From positions 1 to 32,049 of the forward strand of contig DGOV01000024.1 in the NCBI GenBank assembly GCA_002390205.1: DNA of 32,049 nucleotides. The letters are read 5' to 3'. The DNA is from Proteobacteria bacterium UBA4457 (lineage in GTDB: Bacteria > Pseudomonadota > Gammaproteobacteria > Ga0077536). The position numbers and the translations under genes are program-made. Below the pieces are notes generated by a model. The model had not been told where the DNA came from and searched no databases. It was given only the letters and a program-made list of their open reading frames with translations. The first letter of the stretch is position 1. Each line of letters starts with the position of its first letter. This document shows, one piece after another, positions 8,911-15,969 of this stretch.

Positions 8911-9675
8911 GTGATTTTAGGACATGAACTTTATGGCTCAGGATCGGAAGGTGTCATCGTAATGCATGACTTCTATGGTTGCCGAGACACTTGGGAATTT
9001 GCGCGTAATTTTTTTGATACCTCTAGATTCACTTATGCTTTTGTCGAGGTTCGAGGCTATGGAGAGTCCCGTAATATCCCGGGAGACTATACACCTGTAG
9101 AAGCAGCGGCTGACATTCTTGCTTTGGCCGACAATGTAGGATGGGAAAAATTTCATATAGTAGGCCATTCGATGAGTGGCATGCTAGCTCAGAGAGTAGT
9201 ATTGGACGGCGGTTCACGCATCAAATCTGCGATACTAAATACACCTGTAGCTGCCTCCGGATTAAGTTTTACCCCTGAAGGTTTTGAGATTATTAAAGGC
9301 TCGATTGTTAGCAACGAGATGTTAGAGAAAGCTTTCGATGCTTTGACTGGAGAGCGACTTTGTGACGAATGGATAGGATTTAAGGTTCGGCAGACCCGCG
9401 CTTCTAGGCTAGAGAAGGCGCAACATGGCTACCTTGAAAGTCTTTCGAATCAGGGGTTCTTAGACGAAATTGAGGGTAATACCACTCCGATGTTAGTTAT
9501 TGGGGGAGAGTATGATATGGAACCCTTTACACCAAAGATATTGGAGGAGACTTTTTTGAATTGGTATCCTAACGCAGAACTTGTTATTTCTCGAAATGCG
9601 GCTCACTATCCGCAGCAGGAGACTCCTGTTTACGTAGCTACGGTAATGAATGAGTTTCTTGCTCGGCAGATTTGA
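8911..9675 (+). CDS. Alpha/beta hydrolase
   Basis: A 254-residue alpha/beta hydrolase. Seen: nucleophile elbow GHSMSG with Ser87, a preceding EVRGYGESRN turn, an acid candidate in GGEYDMEPF, and His232 in NAAHYPQQE. The first loop reads MHDFYGCRDTW, with Asp where the common HG oxyanion motif has Gly, a mild departure. The start is GTG at 8911, supported by AAGAAGGA eight bases upstream and by only 18 bases from the amidase stop. No signal peptide. The operon with the amidase suggests the pair act on one substrate carrying both amide and ester (or lactone) bonds; this is inference. It converges on the DUF35 gene at 9742. Confidence 0.85.
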   Translation: MILGHELYGSGSEGVIVMHDFYGCRDTWEFARNFFDTSRFTYAFVEVRGYGESRNIPGDYTPVEAAADILALADNVGWEKFHIVGHSMSGMLAQRVVLDGGSRIKSAILNTPVAASGLSFTPEGFEIIKGSIVSNEMLEKAFDALTGERLCDEWIGFKVRQTRASRLEKAQHGYLESLSNQGFLDEIEGNTTPMLVIGGEYDMEPFTPKILEETFLNWYPNAELVISRNAAHYPQQETPVYVATVMNEFLARQI

Positions 9676-9741
9676 GGCTGAGATCTGGTTGCGATATAGG
9701 AAGACAGTTTCCTAGGTATTTCGATGATGGCTTGAGATATT

Positions 9742-10155
9742 TCAGGCGGGTTTGAAAAAAGGAAGTGTCAACTCTTTATCTATAAGATCGAAGCCTGCTT
9801 GTACGGGGAGCCCTAACTGAATATTGAGAGAAGTTGAATGTCTTAAGGGAGCTACCAGGCGAGGGCCTTCTTCAAGCTCCACTGTTAACAGGGTATATGG
9901 GGCATCGTCAGAAAATGCAGGGTGAAAAGTATGATGGCAGACTGTCCAGCTGTATACGAGACCTGCCCCAGAAACTTCCTTCCAATCGAACTGCATTGAG
10001 TGACAAGCATCACACATTGGTCGAGGGTAATGCCGGAGGAGTAAGCAGCTCTTACAACGCTGAATTAAGAGCTTTTGCGATTTCAGACCTGTCCAATAGG
10101 GCTCGCTGATTGTTGTAATGAGTGGGCGTGGTTGGGAGGATGTCGTGCTGTTCAT
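9742..10155 (-). CDS. DUF35 / OB-fold zinc-ribbon protein, partner of thiolase-like enzyme
   Basis: A 137-residue DUF35-type protein with an N-terminal rubredoxin-like zinc ribbon and a C-terminal OB fold. Seen: cysteines at 34, 37, 48 and 51 (QRCKSC ... MCDAC), preceded by the usual PYWTGLKSQKLLIQ helix and followed by SGAGLVYSWTV and PYTLLTVELEEGPRLVAPL, typical OB-fold strands. Family knowledge: these proteins bind acyl-CoA and form obligate complexes with thiolase-fold enzymes, as in the ChsH2 DUF35 domain with the Ltp2 aldolase of steroid side-chain breakdown. It lies five bases downstream of just such a gene (10161-11318), so complex formation is strongly implied. ATG start at 10155. 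Last gene of a four-gene minus-strand operon. Confidence 0.88.
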   Translation of the reverse strand: MNSTTSSQPRPLITTISEPYWTGLKSQKLLIQRCKSCLLLRHYPRPMCDACHSMQFDWKEVSGAGLVYSWTVCHHTFHPAFSDDAPYTLLTVELEEGPRLVAPLRHSTSLNIQLGLPVQAGFDLIDKELTLPFFKPA

Positions 10156-10160
10156 TTTCT

Positions 10161-11318
10161 CTACCGATGTAATATGGCGATGGAGCCGTCGCCTAGATCA
10201 CCAAACCCAGTCACGAGCCCAACTTCTGCGCCTTTTATTTGGCGTTCACCACAGTGCCCCCTAAGTTGCCGAACAAGTTCATTTATATGGTTCATCCCGG
10301 CCATATGTGCCTCAGACAGCAGGCCACCGTGAGTATTTATCGGTAAACACCCGGTACGCTTAAGAGCTCCACTAGCGACAAAATCACCACCTTCCCCTTT
10401 TTTACAGAAACCTAAGTCTTCGAGCTGGCACAACACAATATAGGTGAAGCAGTCATAGATTTGGGCGACATCGATATCAGACAGTTCCATGCCAGCATTT
10501 CTAAATGCAATGGGTGCTGCTTTAGAGATCCCCAAAGTGGTCATCAAAGGACGTTGCGTAATCGCACTAGGAGAGTCTGGATGTCCCTCAGCAACCCCTC
10601 CTATATAAATTGGCATATGTTTCATGTCACGAGCAGACTCCGCACTACTCACTATGACTGCAGCTGCTCCAAAGCTCTCGAGAGAGCAATCAAATAGCCT
10701 CAGAGGATCGGCGATCATGCGTGAGTTCTGATGGTCATTTATTAGCATTGGCTTACGCATGATTGCACGGTCGTTTAGTTGCGCGTTTGCTCTACATACC
10801 ATTGCTATTTCCGCAAAATGTTCGCTTTTTGTGCCGTATAATTCCATGTGGCGTCTCGCCATAGGAGCATAAAACTGTGCCGGAGCATTTGCTCCAACCG
10901 GCATTTCAAATTCTGCAACCACGCGCATTTGTGGCATTTCCGCTAGACGCGAAGTTATCCGTCCTTCGTTGCCCATAGCGTTGCTTCGCCCTAGACATAC
11001 CAGTACATTATTTGCCACACCAGTTGTTACAGCCATTGCCGCTGTTTGCAGCGCGGCCACTGGACTGGCTCCTCCCAGTGGAGTTGTCGCGGAGTATCTT
11101 AGATCGTCGATTCCAAAATTTGTGGCGATAGCTTCGGCTGTAACTCCTTGTGAGCTGTAAGGAATGATGCCATCTATATCTTTAGGCGTTAAGCCCGCGT
11201 CATTTACCGCCGATAAAGAAGCTGCTAAAACTAGTTCCAGAGCACTTTTTTCGGTGGACTTATAATATAAGGTCTCTCCCACTCCCGTTATTGTCGATTT
11301 ATCTTTAAGAGAAGCCAT
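10161..11318 (-). CDS. Thiolase-fold protein lacking the N-terminal catalytic Cys (SCP-x/Ltp2-like, possible aldolase)
   Basis: A 385-residue thiolase-superfamily protein of the SCP-x/lipid-transfer group. Seen: the N-terminal half has TTPLGGASPVAALQTAA near residues 78-94, where active thiolases carry their nucleophilic Cys, and there is no Cys there; the C-terminal half keeps YDCFTY (Tyr288), NTHGG (His330) and SEAH (His338). Family knowledge: thiolase-fold proteins without that Cys and paired with DUF35 proteins, such as Ltp2, act as retro-aldolases that cleave beta-hydroxyacyl-CoA side chains instead of doing thiolysis. With the DUF35 gene five bases downstream, the same role is likely here, but the substrate is unknown. 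ATG start at 11318, nine bases after the SDR stop. Confidence 0.87.
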   Translation of the reverse strand: MASLKDKSTITGVGETLYYKSTEKSALELVLAASLSAVNDAGLTPKDIDGIIPYSSQGVTAEAIATNFGIDDLRYSATTPLGGASPVAALQTAAMAVTTGVANNVLVCLGRSNAMGNEGRITSRLAEMPQMRVVAEFEMPVGANAPAQFYAPMARRHMELYGTKSEHFAEIAMVCRANAQLNDRAIMRKPMLINDHQNSRMIADPLRLFDCSLESFGAAAVIVSSAESARDMKHMPIYIGGVAEGHPDSPSAITQRPLMTTLGISKAAPIAFRNAGMELSDIDVAQIYDCFTYIVLCQLEDLGFCKKGEGGDFVASGALKRTGCLPINTHGGLLSEAHMAGMNHINELVRQLRGHCGERQIKGAEVGLVTGFGDLGDGSIAILHR

Positions 11319-11327
11319 CTTATGCTT

Positions 11328-11990
11328 TTATGATAGTCCGACGACTGGAATAAGTGCGCCATGAATGTCTTTCGCTTTGTCGGATGCTAAAAAGCACATG
11401 AGTTCTGCAACACTGACGGGGGAAACCCATGCATTGAAATCAGCATCAGGCATGTCAATTCGGTTTGTGGGGGTGTCTATTATGCTGGGCAGTATTGCAT
11501 TTACATTGACATCAAATGACCGGACTTCTTGAGAAATAGTTTCTGTGAGTCGCATGACTGTATTTTTTGCTGTGATATATGCCCCCATCATTGCCTGCCC
11601 TTGGATAGCCGCATTTGCACCAATATTAATTATAGAGCCGCTCCTGTTCTCAATCATCTGAGGAAGGGTTGCCGTCACCATGTTGCGCATAGTTTTAACG
11701 TTCACATTATTCATGTGTTCCCATTCCTCTTCGCTGGTCGTCGCCACTGAGTTGCCCATACTAAAGGCTCCAGCGATATTAAAGATGGCATCAATTTTGT
11801 CTTGGGATGCAAGGCAGGTTTTTACAGCTGCTAAGTCAGTAAGATCAACACAAAATTGAGAAATGCTTTTGTTTGTAAAATTGATATCTAATTCAACAAC
11901 TGCCGCACCATAGCCCCTCGCAATTTGGGTTGCGGCTTTTCCAAGTGTTCCGTTAGCACCGGTTATTAATATGTTTTTCCCGTCGAGCAT
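11328..11990 (-). CDS. Short-chain dehydrogenase/reductase with Ala in the catalytic Ser position
   Basis: A 220-residue SDR with an N-terminal Rossmann fold. Seen: cofactor motif TGANGTLG at residues 10-17, a NIAG at 71-74 in place of the common NNAG, and the YxxxK pair Tyr138/Lys142 (AYITAK). The residue 13 before the Tyr, normally Ser, appears to be Ala125 in NIGANAA. Family knowledge: classical SDRs oxidise or reduce alcohol/carbonyl groups with NAD(P)(H); some members of the NIGA/NVGA type exist and their activity is less certain. ATG start at 11990. It lies between the HD-domain gene and the thiolase-like gene in a tightly packed operon (22- and 9-base gaps), so it may handle the hydroxyl or keto group beside the bond cleaved by the aldolase pair. 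Confidence 0.85.
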   Translation of the reverse strand: MLDGKNILITGANGTLGKAATQIARGYGAAVVELDINFTNKSISQFCVDLTDLAAVKTCLASQDKIDAIFNIAGAFSMGNSVATTSEEEWEHMNNVNVKTMRNMVTATLPQMIENRSGSIINIGANAAIQGQAMMGAYITAKNTVMRLTETISQEVRSFDVNVNAILPSIIDTPTNRIDMPDADFNAWVSPVSVAELMCFLASDKAKDIHGALIPVVGLS

Positions 11991-12012
11991 GCCGTCTCTC
12001 TTTATTGTTTGT

Positions 12013-12612
12013 CTATTTGATGGTTGTATAAATCGTATTTTTTGCTTCCGAAAATATTTTTTTAACCATAGGAATAAATAGTTCGATGTCTAACAAAGGT
12101 TTTTCTGCGTCGAATGCAGGTCCATCGTATTTACTAATGAATTCTTCTGTATGGTCATAGTAGGGAGAGCTTTTATACCTGTCACGCATATTTCGGTCCA
12201 TCCCTAGATGGTGGAAAAATTGGTACCCCTGAAAGATTCCGTGATGTTTTACCATCCAATGATTCTTTTCCGAGACAAAAGGAAATAATATCGCAGCAGC
12301 AATATCTGGATGATTTGCGCTGCCAAGAGTGTCCCCTATATCGTGGAGCAGCGCACAAACCACATATTCTTCATCTCTCCCGTCATTCGCGGCAAGCTCA
12401 GCGGTTTGTAGGGAATGCTGCAGCCTATCAATAGGAAAACCTCCATAGTCATTCTGCAGTAGCATAAGATGATTTACGACCCGCTCTGGCAAACCAGCGA
12501 AAAATTTCCTGTGTTCTGCCCGTATGATTTCCCAATCATCAGCTGTACTTTTATCCATCGATTTGAAACGCGACTTACTAACATCAGCCGCCGGATGATT
12601 TAATGTGCCCAT
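12013..12612 (-). CDS. HD-domain protein, possible mixed-valent diiron oxygenase (PhnZ/TmpB-like)
   Basis: A 199-residue HD-superfamily protein. Numbering from ATG 12612, possible metal ligands are His66 (LQHSLQTAE), His90-Asp91 (ALLHDIGD), His101 (ANHPDIAA), His123 or 124 (VKHHGIF) and an Asp near 168 or 175. This H...HD...H...H...D order and the small size match the HD-type diiron oxygenases PhnZ, TmpB and myo-inositol oxygenase as well as ordinary HD phosphohydrolases. It lacks other domains. The frame also opens at a TTG directly before the ATG; the ATG is preferred, with AGAAGGA eight bases upstream. First gene of the operon with the SDR, thiolase-like and DUF35 genes, a catabolic setting that favours an oxygenase over a nucleotidase, though this is inference. 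Confidence 0.75.
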   Translation of the reverse strand: MGTLNHPAADVSKSRFKSMDKSTADDWEIIRAEHRKFFAGLPERVVNHLMLLQNDYGGFPIDRLQHSLQTAELAANDGRDEEYVVCALLHDIGDTLGSANHPDIAAAILFPFVSEKNHWMVKHHGIFQGYQFFHHLGMDRNMRDRYKSSPYYDHTEEFISKYDGPAFDAEKPLLDIELFIPMVKKIFSEAKNTIYTTIK

Positions 12613-12712
12613 CAATTAATTCCTTCTAGGTGGGTTTTCTCTCAAAACATTACCTCTCCACCTATTCAAAGATACATATATTTGGACAAGAAATTAAGGC
12701 CTAAGTTGATTT

Positions 12713-12736
12713 CACCTCTTTTTTTACAAAAAGGTG
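12713..12736. repeat. Inverted repeat between divergent genes
   Basis: CACCT at 12713-12717 is matched by AGGTG at 12732-12736, with T-rich and A-rich inner arms that extend the pairing after one mismatch. It lies between the HD-domain gene and the thioredoxin-fold gene, 64 bases before the latter. It could be an operator or a transcript hairpin; nothing distinguishes the two. Confidence 0.3.
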
Positions 12737-12799
12737 TCTTTATTTGATTGCGTGGCATAATCATAGTTGGCTGGTTCTAGTAATTTCGATGGAGGTTGG

Positions 12800-14230
12800 A
12801 TGAAGTTTACAGACGGGATAATTGTCGTGGTAAAAAAGGACTGTCCTACATGCCTGCTTATAGCTCCAGTACTTGAAGAGTTGGAACAGTCAGGTAAGGA
12901 AGTAAGTGTCTATTATCAAGACACATCAGATTTTTTATCAGTTACCAATGTGATCGACGATCGAGAATTGGAGGTGTCTTATAGACTTAATATCGAGATA
13001 GTTCCGACACTACTAATGTTTTCCGGTGGGAAAGAATCCAGTCGTTTAACTGGATGGGAGCGAGAAGAGTGGCGAAGCTGCCTTGAGCTTGAGTCTTTGG
13101 GTGAAGATCTTCCTGATTGGCGACCTGGATGCGGTTCTCGTTCTGTAGAGCCTGAGATAATTGATGTTTTGGAAGCTAAGTTCGGGAACTTTGATTTTTC
13201 TGCGCGAAAAATTCCCTTGCCACTACTAGCTGACGACATAGAGTATTGCTTTGAGAATGGATGGACTGACGGATTGCCGGTAGTCCCACCGACTCAAGAG
13301 CGGGTGCTGCGAATGCTTAAAGGTACCTCACGAGCACCGAATGAAGTACTGGGGGTCTTACCGCCGTATTCCATTCAATTTACCGTATCTAAAGTTGCTA
13401 TAAACGCGGTGTTAGCCGGGTGTAAGCCAGAATATTTCCCGGTTGTGCTTGCTGCAGTTGAAGCAGCATTAGAACCGGCATTTTGTTTGCATGGGTTGTT
13501 AGCCACAACTTGGTTTTCTGGTCCTATGGCGATCGTAAACGGGCCAATACGCAGTGAGATTAATATGAACTGGAGTGGCAATGTGCTGGGCCAAGGTAGT
13601 AGGGCGAACTCTACTATCGGAAGGGCGCTGCAGTTAACTGTGCGTAATGTTGGAGGAGGCGAGCCTCAAAAAACTGATCAGTCTACTTTTGGCTCTCCTG
13701 TAAAATACGGATTTTGCTTTGCCGAAGATGAAAGTACTTCCTGGACCACGTTGTCTGAAGAACGCGGGTTAGATCGGGGTGTCTCCGCGGTGACACTATT
13801 TAGTGCTGATGGACCGATCGGTTGCGTTGACCAAAAGTCCAGAGAGCCAGAGGGTTTAATCTACTCACTTGCAGGGACATTAAAAGGCATCAATCATATC
13901 GATATGGCCAACGGTTCTGATGCTGTAGTCATCATTGGCCCAGAGCACGGAAGAGTGTTTGACAATGCCGGGTGGAGCAAAGAAAGAACGGTTGATGCTC
14001 TCCAATCAGCTCTTTTGATACGCGGGGAAAACCTTGGAATGGGCACAGACCCCGAAGTAGCGAGCAAGGAACAATCGAGCCAATCTGAAAAAATTGCAAA
14101 GTTCCGTGAAGGTGGCTTGACTCTGGTTAGAGCAGGCGGACAAGCGGGTCTTTTTTCAGCAATAATTCCGGGATGGATCATGAAAGGTGCACCAGGGACA
14201 GACCCTGTAACTAAGGAGATTAAACTATGA
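12800..14230 (+). CDS. Thioredoxin-fold protein fused to a conserved domain of unknown function; partner of the selenoprotein
   Basis: A 476-residue two-part protein. Residues 1-100 form a thioredoxin fold: strand GIIVVVKKD, active site CPTC (Cys15, Cys18), and the cis-Pro loop IVPT with Pro69. Residues ~130-476 are a domain I do not recognise by name, with GWTDGLPVVPPT near 154-165, FTVSKVAINAVLAGCKPEY near 194-212, TWFSGPMAIVNGP near 237-249 and GGQAGLFSAIIPGW near 446-459. No signal peptide. The frame opens at a TTG at 12767, but ATG 12800 is preferred, with GGAGG six bases upstream. Its stop overlaps the start of the selenoprotein gene (ATGA), implying coupled translation and a shared role, perhaps the thioredoxin part reducing the Sec-Cys pair. 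Function unknown. Confidence 0.85.
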   Translation: MKFTDGIIVVVKKDCPTCLLIAPVLEELEQSGKEVSVYYQDTSDFLSVTNVIDDRELEVSYRLNIEIVPTLLMFSGGKESSRLTGWEREEWRSCLELESLGEDLPDWRPGCGSRSVEPEIIDVLEAKFGNFDFSARKIPLPLLADDIEYCFENGWTDGLPVVPPTQERVLRMLKGTSRAPNEVLGVLPPYSIQFTVSKVAINAVLAGCKPEYFPVVLAAVEAALEPAFCLHGLLATTWFSGPMAIVNGPIRSEINMNWSGNVLGQGSRANSTIGRALQLTVRNVGGGEPQKTDQSTFGSPVKYGFCFAEDESTSWTTLSEERGLDRGVSAVTLFSADGPIGCVDQKSREPEGLIYSLAGTLKGINHIDMANGSDAVVIIGPEHGRVFDNAGWSKERTVDALQSALLIRGENLGMGTDPEVASKEQSSQSEKIAKFREGGLTLVRAGGQAGLFSAIIPGWIMKGAPGTDPVTKEIKL

Positions 14231-14745
14231 CTTCTGTTTTACTTGACCCTACGGGCGAATTACAACCTATCGAAAGGTACCCCATAAAGAAAGTTAAGTC
14301 TCTATCGGGATTGAAACTTGGTCTTTTAGACATATCTAAAGCGCGTGGTGATGTGTTCTTAGATCGGCTGGATGGCCTATTTTCTGAGGCTGGAGCTACT
14401 GTTTTTAGATATAAAAAACCTACATTTGCAAGACCAGCGCCTATCGGCCTGATTCAAGAGATTGTTGGGAATGTAGATGCTGTTATAGAAGGTCTCGCTG
14501 ACTGAGGTTCTTGTACGTCGTGCAGTTTGCAGGACATAAAAGAATTAGACAGTAGGGGTATTCCCGGAGGCTTTATTGCTTCTAGTGTTTTTGAAAATGC
14601 AGCGATCGCTCATGGTGAAGCTGTGGGCTTTGCGGCAGATAGCCTTTTCGTGGCCCATCCTATTCAAGATAGAACTGATGAGGAAATGAAGTTGTTGGCC
14701 GAGACTGCATTTGAGCGAACAGTGGCCTTGATTTGTCATGGTTAG
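14227..14745 (+). CDS. Probable selenoprotein with U-G-S-C motif (TGA at 14503-14505 read as selenocysteine)
   Basis: One 172-residue protein if TGA 14503-14505 encodes selenocysteine (residue 93); otherwise two broken fragments. Seen: the frame continues without another stop for 79 codons after the TGA, and reads GLAD-U-GSCTSCSLQDIKEL. The U-x-x-C pair (Sec93, Cys96), with a further Cys99, mimics a thioredoxin-type redox motif. A long hairpin suited to a bacterial SECIS element starts right after the TGA. I recall UGSC-containing selenoproteins being reported from marine metagenomes, with function unknown; a search would confirm the family. ATG 14227 overlaps the stop of the thioredoxin-fold gene (ATGA), with AAGGAG eight bases upstream. 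No selA, selB, selC or selD is in view, so the decoding machinery must be elsewhere. Alternative: a nonsense-mutated pseudogene of a Cys-containing homologue. Confidence 0.87.
14506..14546 (+). promoter_or_regulatory. Candidate bacterial SECIS element
   Basis: Directly 3' of the in-frame TGA the sequence folds on paper into one long hairpin. The inner arms GTCGTGCA (14517-14524) and TGCAGGAC (14528-14535) pair with a single G-G mismatch around a GTT loop (14525-14527); the stem continues outward by 14508-14515 with 14537-14544, broken by two more 1x1 mismatches, and closes with two G-T pairs. The loop begins 19 bases after the TGA and its first base is G, both within what is known of bacterial SECIS elements. 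Confidence 0.78.
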
Positions 14746-14775
14746 TTCACTGGAAGAATATAAGGTTGGTTAGAG

Positions 14776-15963
14776 TTAAGTAAAAATAGGAAGTGGTTGG
14801 AATTTTCCTTTCAAGATGTCATCAGCTTTTTGTGACTCCAGCCAACCTTCAATCGCAGTCGCATATACGCGCCTAAAATCTGTAGTGAATTTTAAATTGT
14901 CTGTATCGTTAAGATCTAAAAGGTTAGGCGTTTTTCCGTAATGCCCTCCCTTTACAGGTTTGCCTGCGAAGAACATTGTGTTCGCTGTTCCGTGATCGGT
15001 ACCTAGGTTGGCATTTTCGCCTGCGCGCCTGCCAAATTCAGAAAACATCATAAGGGAAACATTGTCAGCCATACCCAGACGTTCCATGTCATCGAGAAAG
15101 CCTCTTACTGCATCGGCAGCATATGTTAATAACCGTTCATGGAGATTCACTTGATGCACATGAGTGTCGAAGGCATTGTTTCGAAAGGCGACATAATAAA
15201 TCTGAGTAGGGAACTCTGCAGCGATACAAGCTGCAACTTTATCGAGTTGACTGGAGAATACGCCATAATCAACAGGAGAGCTATATTTTTCCCATGCTTT
15301 CCTGACTTTCAACGATGAGGCGGTAGCGCTTCTGGCTATATTATTTAAGAAGTTGAGTGATAGATTCGCTTGGCTACTTTCTATTTTTATCTCTGGGATT
15401 GCCGCGAGTTGCTCGTTTCGTATTATTCTTCGAAACTCCGACGGATCGTCGAACACAATCGGGGTGTGATATTTACTTTGCACAGCTAAAGATTGAGAAG
15501 AATCGATATTGATAATATAGTTTTCTGGCGCATGGGGCGCTAGAGCATCAGCTGTTCTACCAACCCAGCCATATGGATCTCCGCTGTTCGGAGCAGCCGT
15601 ATGCCAATAAGCCATAGAAGTGAAGTGTGAATATGACGGTCTTTCATAACCACAACCATGTATGATCGCCAGATCCCCACGGTCCCAGATCTGTTTCATT
15701 CCCGCGAGTCCTGGATTCATTCCCCATTCATCATCAATTTTTAGTATTTTGTTTTTGGGTAGTGCAATCGAAGGGCGCAGCTTGTAATACTCATCATCCC
15801 TATAGGGGACAATTGTATTTAGCCCATCATTTCCTCCAGATAATTCGAATATCACGAGCACTCGCGGCTTGGGTGCGATGAGAGGCGCCCCGATCGACAT
15901 CGCTGGCTGCAACGCGACTCCTGCGAGTGCTGCTGCCTGCTTTAGTAGTTGGCGTCTGTCCAT
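14776..15963 (-). CDS. DUF1501 family protein, probable Tat substrate
   Basis: A 395-residue DUF1501 protein, a family distantly related to sulfatases and alkaline phosphatases whose function is not known. Seen: an N-terminal DRRQLLKQAAALAGVA, a twin-arginine-type signal followed by a short hydrophobic stretch; then VLVIFELSGGNDGLNTIVPY, GMNPGLAGMKQIWDRGDLAI, ERPSYSHFTSM, and near the C-terminus FSEFGRRAGENANLGTDHGTA and FAGKPVKGGHYG, all hallmarks of the family. Likely exported folded to the periplasm. ATG start at 15963, six bases after the DUF1800 stop; DUF1501 and DUF1800 genes are commonly paired, which supports both calls. It ends 30 bases from the convergent selenoprotein gene. Confidence 0.92.
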   Translation of the reverse strand: MDRRQLLKQAAALAGVALQPAMSIGAPLIAPKPRVLVIFELSGGNDGLNTIVPYRDDEYYKLRPSIALPKNKILKIDDEWGMNPGLAGMKQIWDRGDLAIIHGCGYERPSYSHFTSMAYWHTAAPNSGDPYGWVGRTADALAPHAPENYIINIDSSQSLAVQSKYHTPIVFDDPSEFRRIIRNEQLAAIPEIKIESSQANLSLNFLNNIARSATASSLKVRKAWEKYSSPVDYGVFSSQLDKVAACIAAEFPTQIYYVAFRNNAFDTHVHQVNLHERLLTYAADAVRGFLDDMERLGMADNVSLMMFSEFGRRAGENANLGTDHGTANTMFFAGKPVKGGHYGKTPNLLDLNDTDNLKFTTDFRRVYATAIEGWLESQKADDILKGKFQPLPIFT

Positions 15964-15969
15964 AGTATA

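Noticed and set aside
9697..9714. Small hairpin (TAGGAA/TTCCTA) between convergent genes, as a terminator.
   Set aside because: Only six pairs, AT-rich, and no T-run; too weak to call.
12767..12799. TTG start giving 11 extra residues on the thioredoxin-fold protein.
   Set aside because: ATG 12800 has GGAGG at ideal spacing; the extra residues carry no recognisable feature.
14227..14505. A 92-residue stand-alone gene ending at the TGA, with a second small gene at 14527-14745.
   Set aside because: Both are in one frame, the second has no ribosome binding site, the Gly-Ser-Cys after the TGA would be lost, and a SECIS-like hairpin follows the TGA.
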